16,759 nucleotides of DNA from Candidatus Limivicinus faecipullorum (GTDB taxonomy: Bacteria > Bacillota > Clostridia > Oscillospirales > Oscillospiraceae): NCBI GenBank assembly GCA_018711755.1, contig DVHY01000151.1:1-16759 (forward strand), read 5' to 3'. Positions 1-5,431 of this stretch are shown here, piece by piece (the stretch's first letter is position 1; every line of letters starts with the position of its first letter). Below the pieces are notes generated by a model that was given only the letters and a program-made list of their open reading frames with translations, had not been told where the DNA came from and searched no databases. A program made the translations under genes and the position numbers.

Positions 1-351
1 GCGGCTGTCCAGCTTCGTCCTGCGGCTCAGGCCGAAGAGGCCCGCCAGGATGGCGTTGCCGCAGGCTATCACCGGCACCAGCTGTATAAGGGCCGGGCCC
101 ACCCCCAGGAGGAAGGCCAGGGCCGAGGAAAACAGGCCGATGCAGATGCCGGAGAGGGCCCCGGTGCGGGCGGCAAAGACAAAGAGCACGCAGTTGACCA
201 GGCTGCCGGTGATGAGCTGGGTCACGGACAGGGGCCCTATCACCACCGCACCGGCGGGAAAGAGCTTGCCGGCCAGCTGGGCCAGGACCACCAGGGCTAT
301 GCCTATGGCGGTCTCCGCTATGAAGCGGACGGCTTTATGCTGAGTTCTCAT
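1..351 (-). CDS. Probable ECF-transporter S component (substrate-binding membrane protein), partial
   Basis: This frame is open from an ATG at 351 to the left edge (117 codons), so the C-terminus is missing. The product is almost entirely hydrophobic, with about four membrane segments. It begins MRTQHKAVRFIAETAIGIAL and contains IGPLSVTQLITGSLVN followed by small-residue-rich helices. That layout (a short basic N-terminus, a first helix rich in small residues, then GxxxG-like helices) fits the S component of energy-coupling-factor vitamin or metal transporters, which bind substrate and dock to a shared EcfAAT module. The substrate cannot be named. The start codon overlaps the hydrogenase stop (ATGA), with GAGG about 7 bases upstream of the ATG inside the hydrogenase gene, so the two are very likely translated from one mRNA. 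It could instead be another small integral membrane protein; the family call is by overall look, not by a diagnostic motif. Confidence 0.5.
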   Translation of the reverse strand, partial: MRTQHKAVRFIAETAIGIALVVLAQLAGKLFPAGAVVIGPLSVTQLITGSLVNCVLFVFAARTGALSGICIGLFSSALAFLLGVGPALIQLVPVIACGNAILAGLFGLSRRTKLDSR

Positions 352-1862
352 TCCGTGGCCTCGGAAAGCCTTGCCGCATAGCTGCTTTCACCGGCGTTCT
401 GCTTGGGGGCCTCGTCCTTATATTTCTTCACCGCGGCGGAGGCCGCTGCCACCGGGGCAATGGTGCCGGCGCCGGCTACGCAGCCGCCGGGGCAGGCCAT
501 ACCCTCCAGCAGATAGCCGTTGCGCTTGCCCGCCTTGGCCATGAGCAGCATCTTCCGGCACTCACGCAGCCCGTCGCCAAACTCCATTTTCACTTCCGTG
601 CCGGGCCTTATCTTGGAGATGTGGTCCGCCACGGCGGCGGCCACGCCGCCTACCACCGCAAAGCCCCGGCCGGCGCCGGTGCCCTGGTCAAAGTCTTTGT
701 CCTGCTCGTCCGGCTCCAGGGTGGCAAAGTCCACTTCCTTGGCCTGGAACATGCCCTGGAGCTCCTCAAAGGTGAGCACAAAGTCCACGTCGGAACGGAT
801 GGTGCGCCGGGAGGCCTCCAGCTTCTTGGCGGCGCAGGGGCCCACAAAAACTATCTTGGCTTCCGGGTTGTCCTTCTTAACTATGCGGGCGGTGAGCACC
901 ATGGGCGTCAGAGCCATGGAGATATAGTCGGCAAACTCCGGGAACAGCTTCTTTGCCATGACGCTCCAGGCAGGGCAGCAGGAGGTGGCCATGAAGGGCT
1001 GCTTCTCCGGCACCTTCTCCAAAAAGTCCTCCGCCTCCTCTATGGTACACAGGTCCGCACCTACCGCCACTTCCACCGTGTCGGCAAAGCCCAGGATGCG
1101 CATGGCCTTGCGCAGCTTGGCCGGTGTGGCCCCCTCAAACTGGCTCACAAAGGCCGGAGCCACTATGGCGATTATCTTGGTACCGGACTTGATGGCCTGG
1201 ATTATCTGGAATATCTGGCTCTTGTCGGCTATGGCGCCGAAGGGGCAGTTCACCAGGCACATGCCGCAGGAGACGCACTTGTTGTAATCTATGACGGCCT
1301 TGCCGTTTTCATCACTGCCTATGGCGTCCATGCCGCAGGCCTTGGCGCAGGGCCGCTCTATGCGGCTGATGGCGTCATAGGGGCACTGGTTGAGGCACTT
1401 GCCGCACTTGATGCACTTGCTCTGGTCAATGTTGCTCTTGCCGTCCTTGATGTAGATGGCCCCCTTGGGGCACACCGCCTGGCAGGGATGGGACAGGCAG
1501 CCCTGGCAGTTGGAGGAGACACGAATCTCCTTGGGAGGGCAGCCGTTGCAGGCAAAGGGAATGATATTAATAAGGGGCGGCTCATAGTACTTCTCGGGGA
1601 TGTTGGCCTCCTCTATGCCGTCGCTGGCGGGGCCGTACTCGTCCGCCGTGCGCAGAGGCAGGCCGCAGGCCAGACGCAGACGCTCGGTGACTATGGCCCG
1701 CTCCAGGAAAATGTTGCTCCTGTACCTGGCTTCGCTGCCGGGCACTATCTTATAGGGCAGGCGGTCAATGCGGGAATAGTCCCCGCCCTCATAGGCCAGC
1801 TTGGCCACTTCCTTGAACACGCTGTTGCGAAGATCGTCAACTACGCTGTGGATTCCTCTCAT
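348..1862 (-). CDS. Monomeric [FeFe] hydrogenase, group B type, with ferredoxin-like Fe-S domain
   Basis: The 504-residue protein reversibly interconverts H2 with protons and reduced ferredoxin in the cytoplasm. All three H-cluster motifs are present: TSCCPAW (293-299, C295/C296), GPCAAKK (341-347, C343) and MACPGGC (455-461, C457 and C461). The GPC in place of MPC in the second motif is what I associate with group B rather than the better studied group A enzymes. The N-terminal third is cysteine-rich: C105/C108, then C119-x2-C-x4-C-x3-C131, C150-x2-C-x2-C-x3-C160, a short arm C172/C176, and C196-x2-C-x2-C-x3-C206. These 16 cysteines could hold three or four [4Fe-4S] clusters that relay electrons to the H-cluster. 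The start is supported by GGAGG 7 bases upstream. It is first in an operon with the S-component-like gene. The maturases HydEFG are not in the window. The general call is near certain; the group assignment is moderately so. Confidence 0.94.
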   Translation of the reverse strand: MRGIHSVVDDLRNSVFKEVAKLAYEGGDYSRIDRLPYKIVPGSEARYRSNIFLERAIVTERLRLACGLPLRTADEYGPASDGIEEANIPEKYYEPPLINIIPFACNGCPPKEIRVSSNCQGCLSHPCQAVCPKGAIYIKDGKSNIDQSKCIKCGKCLNQCPYDAISRIERPCAKACGMDAIGSDENGKAVIDYNKCVSCGMCLVNCPFGAIADKSQIFQIIQAIKSGTKIIAIVAPAFVSQFEGATPAKLRKAMRILGFADTVEVAVGADLCTIEEAEDFLEKVPEKQPFMATSCCPAWSVMAKKLFPEFADYISMALTPMVLTARIVKKDNPEAKIVFVGPCAAKKLEASRRTIRSDVDFVLTFEELQGMFQAKEVDFATLEPDEQDKDFDQGTGAGRGFAVVGGVAAAVADHISKIRPGTEVKMEFGDGLRECRKMLLMAKAGKRNGYLLEGMACPGGCVAGAGTIAPVAAASAAVKKYKDEAPKQNAGESSYAARLSEATE

Positions 1863-1944
1863 ATCCGTACCTCCGAAAAAGTGTTTTCCGAAAAAGCGTT
1901 CTCATCTTACGGGTATCCTGGCGGGCTCTCTTGTGGTATTGTCA

Positions 1945-1973
1945 ATATTATCACGCACTTTTCTTTCAGTCAA
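1945..1973 (-). promoter_or_regulatory. Sigma-A-type promoter for the hydrogenase operon
   Basis: On the minus strand TTGACT (1973-1968) is followed after exactly 17 bases by TATAAT-like TAATAT (1950-1945). Transcription should begin near 1938, giving a leader of about 75 bases before the hydrogenase ATG at 1862. I see no convincing Rex-type redox operator (TTGTTAA-N4-TTAACAA) overlapping it. Confidence 0.8.
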
Positions 1974-2030
1974 CTCGCTGTTTCATTTTGGCCGCAGCTT
2001 CTGTTATGTGCATAATTCAGCCGGACTTTC

Positions 2031-2059
2031 TTGTGGATTTCCCCCAGCTTTACTATAAT
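2031..2059 (+). promoter_or_regulatory. Orphan plus-strand promoter-like sequence
   Basis: TTGTGG (2031-2036), a 17-base spacer and a perfect TATAAT (2054-2059) form a plausible sigma-A promoter pointing right. No credible protein gene lies downstream before the convergent gene ending at 2301, so a transcript from it would be noncoding or antisense to the end of that gene. The -35 is weak, so chance occurrence in AT-rich intergenic DNA is possible. Confidence 0.45.
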
Positions 2060-2251
2060 ATTGTACAAAGAACAGAGAAAAAAATCTTTAACTGGAGATG
2101 AAATATTCCCCGCTTTTTCCCTACTGTATAGTTGAAGCGGAAAGGAAGTTGTGTAAGAAGTGTTTTCTGCAACGCACACGCCGCCGCAGAAAACGATTGA
2201 ATTCTTTTCGCTACGGCGGAAAAACTCTGCGAGGCTTTTTAGACAGTATTT

Positions 2252-2277
2252 ATCCCCATCCCAAACGGGATGGGGAT
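2252..2277. terminator. Strong 11-bp hairpin between converging transcripts
   Basis: ATCCCCATCCC (2252-2262), loop AAAC, GGGATGGGGAT (2267-2277) is a perfect 11-bp stem. It can be extended by AGACA (2241-2245) pairing with TGTCT (2278-2282) with a 6-base bulge. It follows the stop of the leftward membrane-protein gene by 23 bases, where a terminator is expected. Neither strand has a proper U-tract directly after the stem, so it may be an mRNA 3' end stabiliser or part of a structured RNA instead. Confidence 0.45.
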
Positions 2278-2300
2278 TGTCTGCATTATATCAAGTTATA

Positions 2301-3524
2301 TCATATATAGAAGCTGCCGCCGCTGTTGAAAAACCAGATGAAGTAATAGCCCACCATCAGGTGGCCCAGCAGCAATCCCAAACCGATGAGGCACAGCAGC
2401 GCTCCTCCGGCCTTCCTCTTTGCAAGGCTCTCCTGTATCATCCGCCACAGCAATCCTATGCCAAGGCCGAAAACACAGGTGTACAGGCTCAAGCTGCCCC
2501 AGCTGAAGTTGCCGTCGTTGGCCCGGTAGCCCGTCTCCGTGAGGAAGACCGCCTCCAGGATGGACACCAGCAGCACCAGCAGGAACAGGCCGCTCTCCTC
2601 CTTTTTCTTCTCCCGCCGCAGCTGCAATGCCAGAGTGTATATGGGCAGCAGCAATGAGCGCAGATACATCAGGGCCAGACCCCCCGCCTGGCTCAGGCTC
2701 AGGCGCTTTATGGCTATGGAGGATTCGCCCTGGACGCCCTCTATGCCCATGTCCTCCAGTATCTCATTGCCGCTCTGGGAGAAGGAGCGGCTGAAGAGCA
2801 TGGCGTACTGGCCTATGCAGATGAGCCCCGCCGGCACCACCGCCAGACCCAAAAGCACCTCGTTTTTCAGGTACTTGCCTCTGTATTTTATGAAGTCGTA
2901 GATAAGCAGGCCCAGGAGGGCGGGGCAGAAGGCAAAGGCAAAGTTGGGCTTGAAGCCCGTGGCCACCAGGAAACTGAGCATGAAGCCCAGCCAGTTGGCC
3001 CGGCCTATGCTGCCGTGGCGCTGCTGCCAGCAGCGGAAAAAGCCGATGAAGCTCAAGGGTATGAAGCTGCGGCTGAAAAGCACCGTCATGTTGTGGTAGA
3101 GATTGCCGTTGTAGGCGTTCAAATAGATGCCCGTCTGCACCCCGGGGATTATCCAGGGGCCGCAGAGATGGGCCAGGGCCGAGGCCAGGAAGGCCTCCGT
3201 CCGGCTCAGCCGGGGCAGCAGGTATCTTATGAATACCGCAAGGGTGAAAAGGCCGATAAGGTTATTCACCGTCAGGCTCACCGCCAGAGCCCGCTGGGCG
3301 AAAAACTCCCCGCCCAGATAAAAAAGCTGGATGAGCAGGCTGCTCAGGCCGTAGTCGTTGTGGCCCAGGGCCAGCTTTATATGGGCCGGCACGTCGGAGA
3401 ACACCAGGCCCGTACAGGCGCAGTAAAACACCTTCCACCACTTGAAGCAGAGGAAAGCCGTAAACACCAGGCTGAATACCGCCAGGGGAAGCTCAGTTTT
3501 CCGTTTTGCGCCCAGTTCCTCCAT
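2301..3524 (-). CDS. Polytopic membrane protein, GT-C glycosyltransferase-like, function unknown
   Basis: I do not recognise a named family. The 407-residue product has a short charged N-terminus, a first membrane segment at about 13-30, then roughly nine or ten more to the C-terminus. The loop after the first helix reads FSDVPAHIKLALGHNDYGLS with Asp44. An acidic residue in the first outer loop, followed by alternating helices and long aromatic-rich loops, is the layout of GT-C glycosyltransferases, which transfer sugars from polyprenyl-phosphate donors on the outer membrane face. A charged patch LRREKKKEES lies in a cytoplasmic loop near 305. The ATG at 3524 has AAAGG about 11 bases upstream. 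The gene has its own promoter and follows a small nucleotidyltransferase gene in the same orientation. GT-C is inference from topology only; a flippase-like or other integral protein is possible. Confidence 0.6.
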   Translation of the reverse strand: MEELGAKRKTELPLAVFSLVFTAFLCFKWWKVFYCACTGLVFSDVPAHIKLALGHNDYGLSSLLIQLFYLGGEFFAQRALAVSLTVNNLIGLFTLAVFIRYLLPRLSRTEAFLASALAHLCGPWIIPGVQTGIYLNAYNGNLYHNMTVLFSRSFIPLSFIGFFRCWQQRHGSIGRANWLGFMLSFLVATGFKPNFAFAFCPALLGLLIYDFIKYRGKYLKNEVLLGLAVVPAGLICIGQYAMLFSRSFSQSGNEILEDMGIEGVQGESSIAIKRLSLSQAGGLALMYLRSLLLPIYTLALQLRREKKKEESGLFLLVLLVSILEAVFLTETGYRANDGNFSWGSLSLYTCVFGLGIGLLWRMIQESLAKRKAGGALLCLIGLGLLLGHLMVGYYFIWFFNSGGSFYI

Positions 3525-3562
3525 GTCTTTCTTACCTTTCCCTCTTTATAGCATGCAAGGGG

Positions 3563-3591
3563 ATTATAACCCAAAACAGGGAAAAGAACAA
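3563..3591 (-). promoter_or_regulatory. Promoter for the GT-C-like membrane protein gene
   Basis: On the minus strand TTGTTC (3591-3586), a 17-base spacer and a perfect TATAAT (3568-3563) lie in the 77-base gap after the upstream nucleotidyltransferase gene. The start of transcription would be near 3556, about 30 bases before the ATG at 3524. The gene can therefore be expressed apart from its upstream neighbour. Confidence 0.75.
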
Positions 3592-3601
3592 GCCCGCAGC
3601 C

Positions 3602-4060
3602 TCAGCCGTCTATGAGCTTCAGCTTTTCCGTCCTGCCCATTAGTTCATAGTACCTGCGCCAATCCTCAAGGCGCTGGAGGGGGATGTCCTCGCCCCCCAG
3701 GGATATGTGCTCCGCCACCTGCTCCGGGCGCAGGGAGCAGTCGTAGTCCACACCGTCCCTGACAATGACAAAGCCCGCCATCACGTCCACTTCCACCCCG
3801 TCCACCACGAACTCCAGGAAATGCCGGGTCTTGTAGCCCGGGTTGGGCTTCGGCGGCAGCAGCTCCCCCAAGGCGCACATCCGCCTCTTCACCGCCTGGA
3901 TATCCGCCTCCCCCGCCATGATGTCTATGTCGTGGAACTCGTGGGCGCGGCCCTTGAAGTACAGCAGCAGGGAGCCCCCCAGAGCCCACAGGACGCCCTC
4001 CTCATTCAGGGCATGGGCAATGCGGCAGAGGACCGCCAGCTTTTTCTCCCGCTCCCCCAT
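3602..4060 (-). CDS. Small nucleotidyltransferase-fold protein
   Basis: The 152-residue protein has the core signature of the polymerase-beta-like nucleotidyltransferase fold: GGS at 28-30 in WALGGSLLLYFKGR, the metal-binding pair D44-x-D46 in FHDIDIM, and a third acidic residue D92 in VEVDVMAGF. These would bind Mg2+ and transfer a nucleotide to an unknown acceptor. The family includes antibiotic-modifying enzymes, AbiEii-like toxins and many uncharacterised housekeeping proteins. The C-terminal stretch DIPLQRLEDWRRYYELMGR resembles the part of such proteins that packs against the active site. No adjacent antitoxin-like or HEPN partner gene is visible, so a toxin-antitoxin role is not supported. 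The ATG at 4060 has GGAGGAG upstream at good distance. It has its own promoter; the downstream membrane-protein gene also has one. Confidence 0.75.
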   Translation of the reverse strand: MGEREKKLAVLCRIAHALNEEGVLWALGGSLLLYFKGRAHEFHDIDIMAGEADIQAVKRRMCALGELLPPKPNPGYKTRHFLEFVVDGVEVDVMAGFVIVRDGVDYDCSLRPEQVAEHISLGGEDIPLQRLEDWRRYYELMGRTEKLKLIDG

Positions 4061-4093
4061 ATCTTCTCTCCTCCTCCGGCTGTTTATAACAGC

Positions 4094-4122
4094 AGTATAT
4101 CAGACGCCCATCCCGGGGGCAA
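4094..4122 (-). promoter_or_regulatory. Promoter for the nucleotidyltransferase gene
   Basis: On the minus strand TTGCCC (4122-4117), 17 bases, then TATACT (4099-4094) preceded by TGA, giving an extended -10. It lies between the upstream terminator hairpin and the ATG at 4060. Confidence 0.65.
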
Positions 4123-4134
4123 GCTCCCGGCGGT

Positions 4135-4165
4135 AAAAAGAGAGAGCGGTTTTCCGCTCTCTCTT
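4135..4165 (-). terminator. Intrinsic terminator of the surface-protein gene
   Basis: AAGAGAGAGCGG (4138-4149), loop of four, CCGCTCTCTCTT (4154-4165) is a perfect 12-bp stem. Read leftward it runs straight into a U-tract (4139-4135). It begins 29 bases after the stop of the surface-protein gene at 4195. Confidence 0.88.
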
Positions 4166-4194
4166 GCTGCCGTATGTATCACTTTCTGTTCCCT

Positions 4195-5304
4195 TTACTT
4201 TCTGTTCCTTCTCTGTACGGTGTAGACATAGGCGCCTATGCCCACCAGGCCCAGCAGGGCCAGCATCAGCACGATCTGCAAAAAGGCGCTGCCCGCATTG
4301 GTCTCATGGGGCTCATGGACCGTGACGGTGTGGGTGGGAGAGGGGCTGGCGCCGGAATCGGGGGAGGCGCTGGGAGAGGCGCTGGCCGTAGGCGAAGGGC
4401 TGGGGCTGGGGCTGGCCGTAGGCGAAGGGCTGGGGCTGGAGCGCTCCGCCACCTGCACGGTGAAGCTGGTGCTCTTGCCCTGGAAGTTCACGGTCACGGT
4501 CTGGCTGCCGGCGCTGCTGAACACCATGGGGCTGCAGGTGAAGCCCTGGCTCACGTCGGTGATCTGCTTGTTTGTGACCACCCGCACGGACAGGCCGGTG
4601 GTATCCAGTCTGTCGCCCACGGTGTAGCTGGTCTTGGCAGGCAGGCTGGAGATGCTGATGCTCTGCACCACTTCCTTATCCTCCTCCACCTGGACGGTGA
4701 AGGTGCAGCTCTTGCCCTGATACTTCACGGTTATGGTCTGGGTGCCGGCCACCCCCAGCACTGCCGGGGAGACCTCCAGGCCGCCGGTGACGTCATAGTA
4801 GCCCTGGTCGGTATAGACTCTCACGGAGAGGCCGTCGGTCACAAGCCGGTCACCCTCCTTGTACTGGGTCTTGGTGGGCAGGGTCAGGACCCCGATGCCC
4901 TGGATGACCGGCTCATTGTTCTCCACGGTGACGGCAATGGTGGAAGATATCACCGAGGAGGAGCCGTTGGCGCCGGTGTTGGTGACCACACAGAAATAAT
5001 AATTGGTGCCCTCGCTGCTGGTGTCGGCATAGTAATTGCTGCCGGTGGCGTTTACGATAAGGGTGCCGCTCATATTGGTGCCGTCCAGGCTGCGGTACCA
5101 CTGGTAGCTGAGAGCTCCCCCGTCCGGGGACTGGGCCGTGACGGAGATGACGGCTATATCTCCCGGGCTGCATTTCACGTCGGCACAGGTGTAGACCGTG
5201 GGCTCCGAGGCCGTCCCCGGCGCCAGGTCCATGGCATAGGCTCCGGGGGCGGCGGCCAGGAGCAGCAGCAGCGCCAGAGCTATAGAAACAAGTCTTTTTT
5301 TCAT
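4195..5304 (-). CDS. Secreted, membrane-anchored Ig-like surface protein
   Basis: From the ATG at 5304 the product has 369 residues: a signal peptide (MKKRLVSIALALLLLLAAAPGAYA, cleavage after about 24), an Ig-like domain (about 35-127, with LSYQWYRS and YYFCVVTN), and two Big_3-type bacterial Ig repeats (about 134-206 and 212-285, each with LPxKTxYxxGDRLxTxGLSV and ending in FTVQV). A Ser/Pro-rich stalk (about 289-324), one membrane helix (about 340-362) and a basic tail follow. There is no LPXTG sorting motif, so it is probably held by the helix. The role is likely adhesion or cell-surface structure; no catalytic motif is seen. The frame continues to an ATG at 5346, but that lies inside the promoter. 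The ATG at 5316 sits only one base after AAAGGA, so 5304 (13 bases after) is preferred, with 5316 as the alternative. Confidence 0.82.
   Translation of the reverse strand: MKKRLVSIALALLLLLAAAPGAYAMDLAPGTASEPTVYTCADVKCSPGDIAVISVTAQSPDGGALSYQWYRSLDGTNMSGTLIVNATGSNYYADTSSEGTNYYFCVVTNTGANGSSSVISSTIAVTVENNEPVIQGIGVLTLPTKTQYKEGDRLVTDGLSVRVYTDQGYYDVTGGLEVSPAVLGVAGTQTITVKYQGKSCTFTVQVEEDKEVVQSISISSLPAKTSYTVGDRLDTTGLSVRVVTNKQITDVSQGFTCSPMVFSSAGSQTVTVNFQGKSTSFTVQVAERSSPSPSPTASPSPSPSPTASASPSASPDSGASPSPTHTVTVHEPHETNAGSAFLQIVLMLALLGLVGIGAYVYTVQRRNRK
4381..4440 (-). repeat. Two-copy 30-bp tandem repeat coding the Ser/Pro stalk
   Basis: Positions 4381-4410 and 4411-4440 are identical except for the last base (29 of 30). 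Because the unit is a multiple of three, each copy encodes the decapeptide SPSPSPTASP, so copy-number change would lengthen or shorten the stalk of the surface protein without a frameshift. Confidence 0.9.
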
Positions 5305-5336
5305 CTTTTTATCCATGTCCTTTCTGCTTCGAAGTA

Positions 5337-5365
5337 GTAATACCATATCCTCAAACCATTGTCAA
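5337..5365 (-). promoter_or_regulatory. Promoter for the surface-protein gene
   Basis: On the minus strand a perfect TTGACA (5365-5360), 17 bases, then TATTAC (5342-5337). Transcription should start near 5330, downstream of the first ATG of the open frame (5346), which rules that ATG out as the start codon. Confidence 0.75.
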
Positions 5366-5368
5366 CAG

Positions 5369-5397
5369 TTGTGAAGCCACAAAAACTATGCTAAAAT
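5369..5397 (+). promoter_or_regulatory. Promoter for the alpha-glucosidase gene
   Basis: TTGTGA (5369-5374), 17 bases, TAAAAT (5392-5397). Its -35 box is three bases from the -35 box of the divergent surface-protein promoter, with the small palindrome CAACAGTTG (5363-5371) across the junction. Confidence 0.65.
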
Positions 5398-5431
5398 AAA
5401 TCTTAAGCAAGCGACGGAAAGGAGGCTCTCC

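Larger units (their letters stand above)
1975..2300. other. Gene-poor gap with orphan promoter and several hairpins
   Basis: No open frame here has both a plausible ribosome site and a protein-like sequence. On the plus strand the region after the promoter at 2031-2059 contains four foldable pieces: CCGCTT/AAGCGG (2110-2115 with 2135-2140, with an inner ACT/AGT), GTTTTCTGC/GCAGAAAAC (2162-2170 with 2186-2194), the mutually exclusive CCGCCG/CGGCGG (2181-2186 with 2214-2219) reinforced by GAAAA/TTTTC, and the strong dyad at 2252-2277. The second and third compete for GCAGAAAA. This could be a small RNA or simply the 3' region of the leftward membrane-protein gene. An 8-base direct repeat TTATATCA with 10-bp period (2286-2293 and 2296-2303) overlaps that gene's stop codon. 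Confidence 0.5.

Noticed and set aside
1940..1990. Possible Rex redox-repressor site at the hydrogenase promoter
   Set aside because: TTGTGGTATTGTCAA is too far from the TTGTTAA-N4-TTAACAA consensus and not a proper dyad.
621..2015. 464-codon plus-strand open frame across the hydrogenase gene
   Set aside because: It is the antisense shadow of a gene with clear H-cluster motifs; its translation is low-complexity and rich in Gly, Ala and His, with no ribosome site.
1970..2179. 69-codon minus-strand frame upstream of the hydrogenase
   Set aside because: It overlaps the hydrogenase promoter and its translation looks random.
2098..2310. 70-codon plus-strand frame in the intergenic gap
   Set aside because: GGAG is only one or two bases before its ATG, the product is basic with no recognisable pattern, and the DNA is better explained by hairpins.
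3602..4060. Toxin-antitoxin reading of the nucleotidyltransferase (AbiEii or MNT type)
   Set aside because: No antitoxin, HEPN or AbiEi-like gene is next to it; the downstream neighbour is a large membrane protein with its own promoter.
4195..4300. Sortase (LPXTG) anchor on the surface protein
   Set aside because: The C-terminus has helix and basic tail but no LPXTG-like motif before them.
4174..5337. 387-codon plus-strand open frame across the surface-protein gene
   Set aside because: It is a Gly/Ala/Arg repeat-like translation of the antisense of a Ser/Pro stalk and Ig domains; the opposite strand has signal peptide, domains, promoter and terminator.
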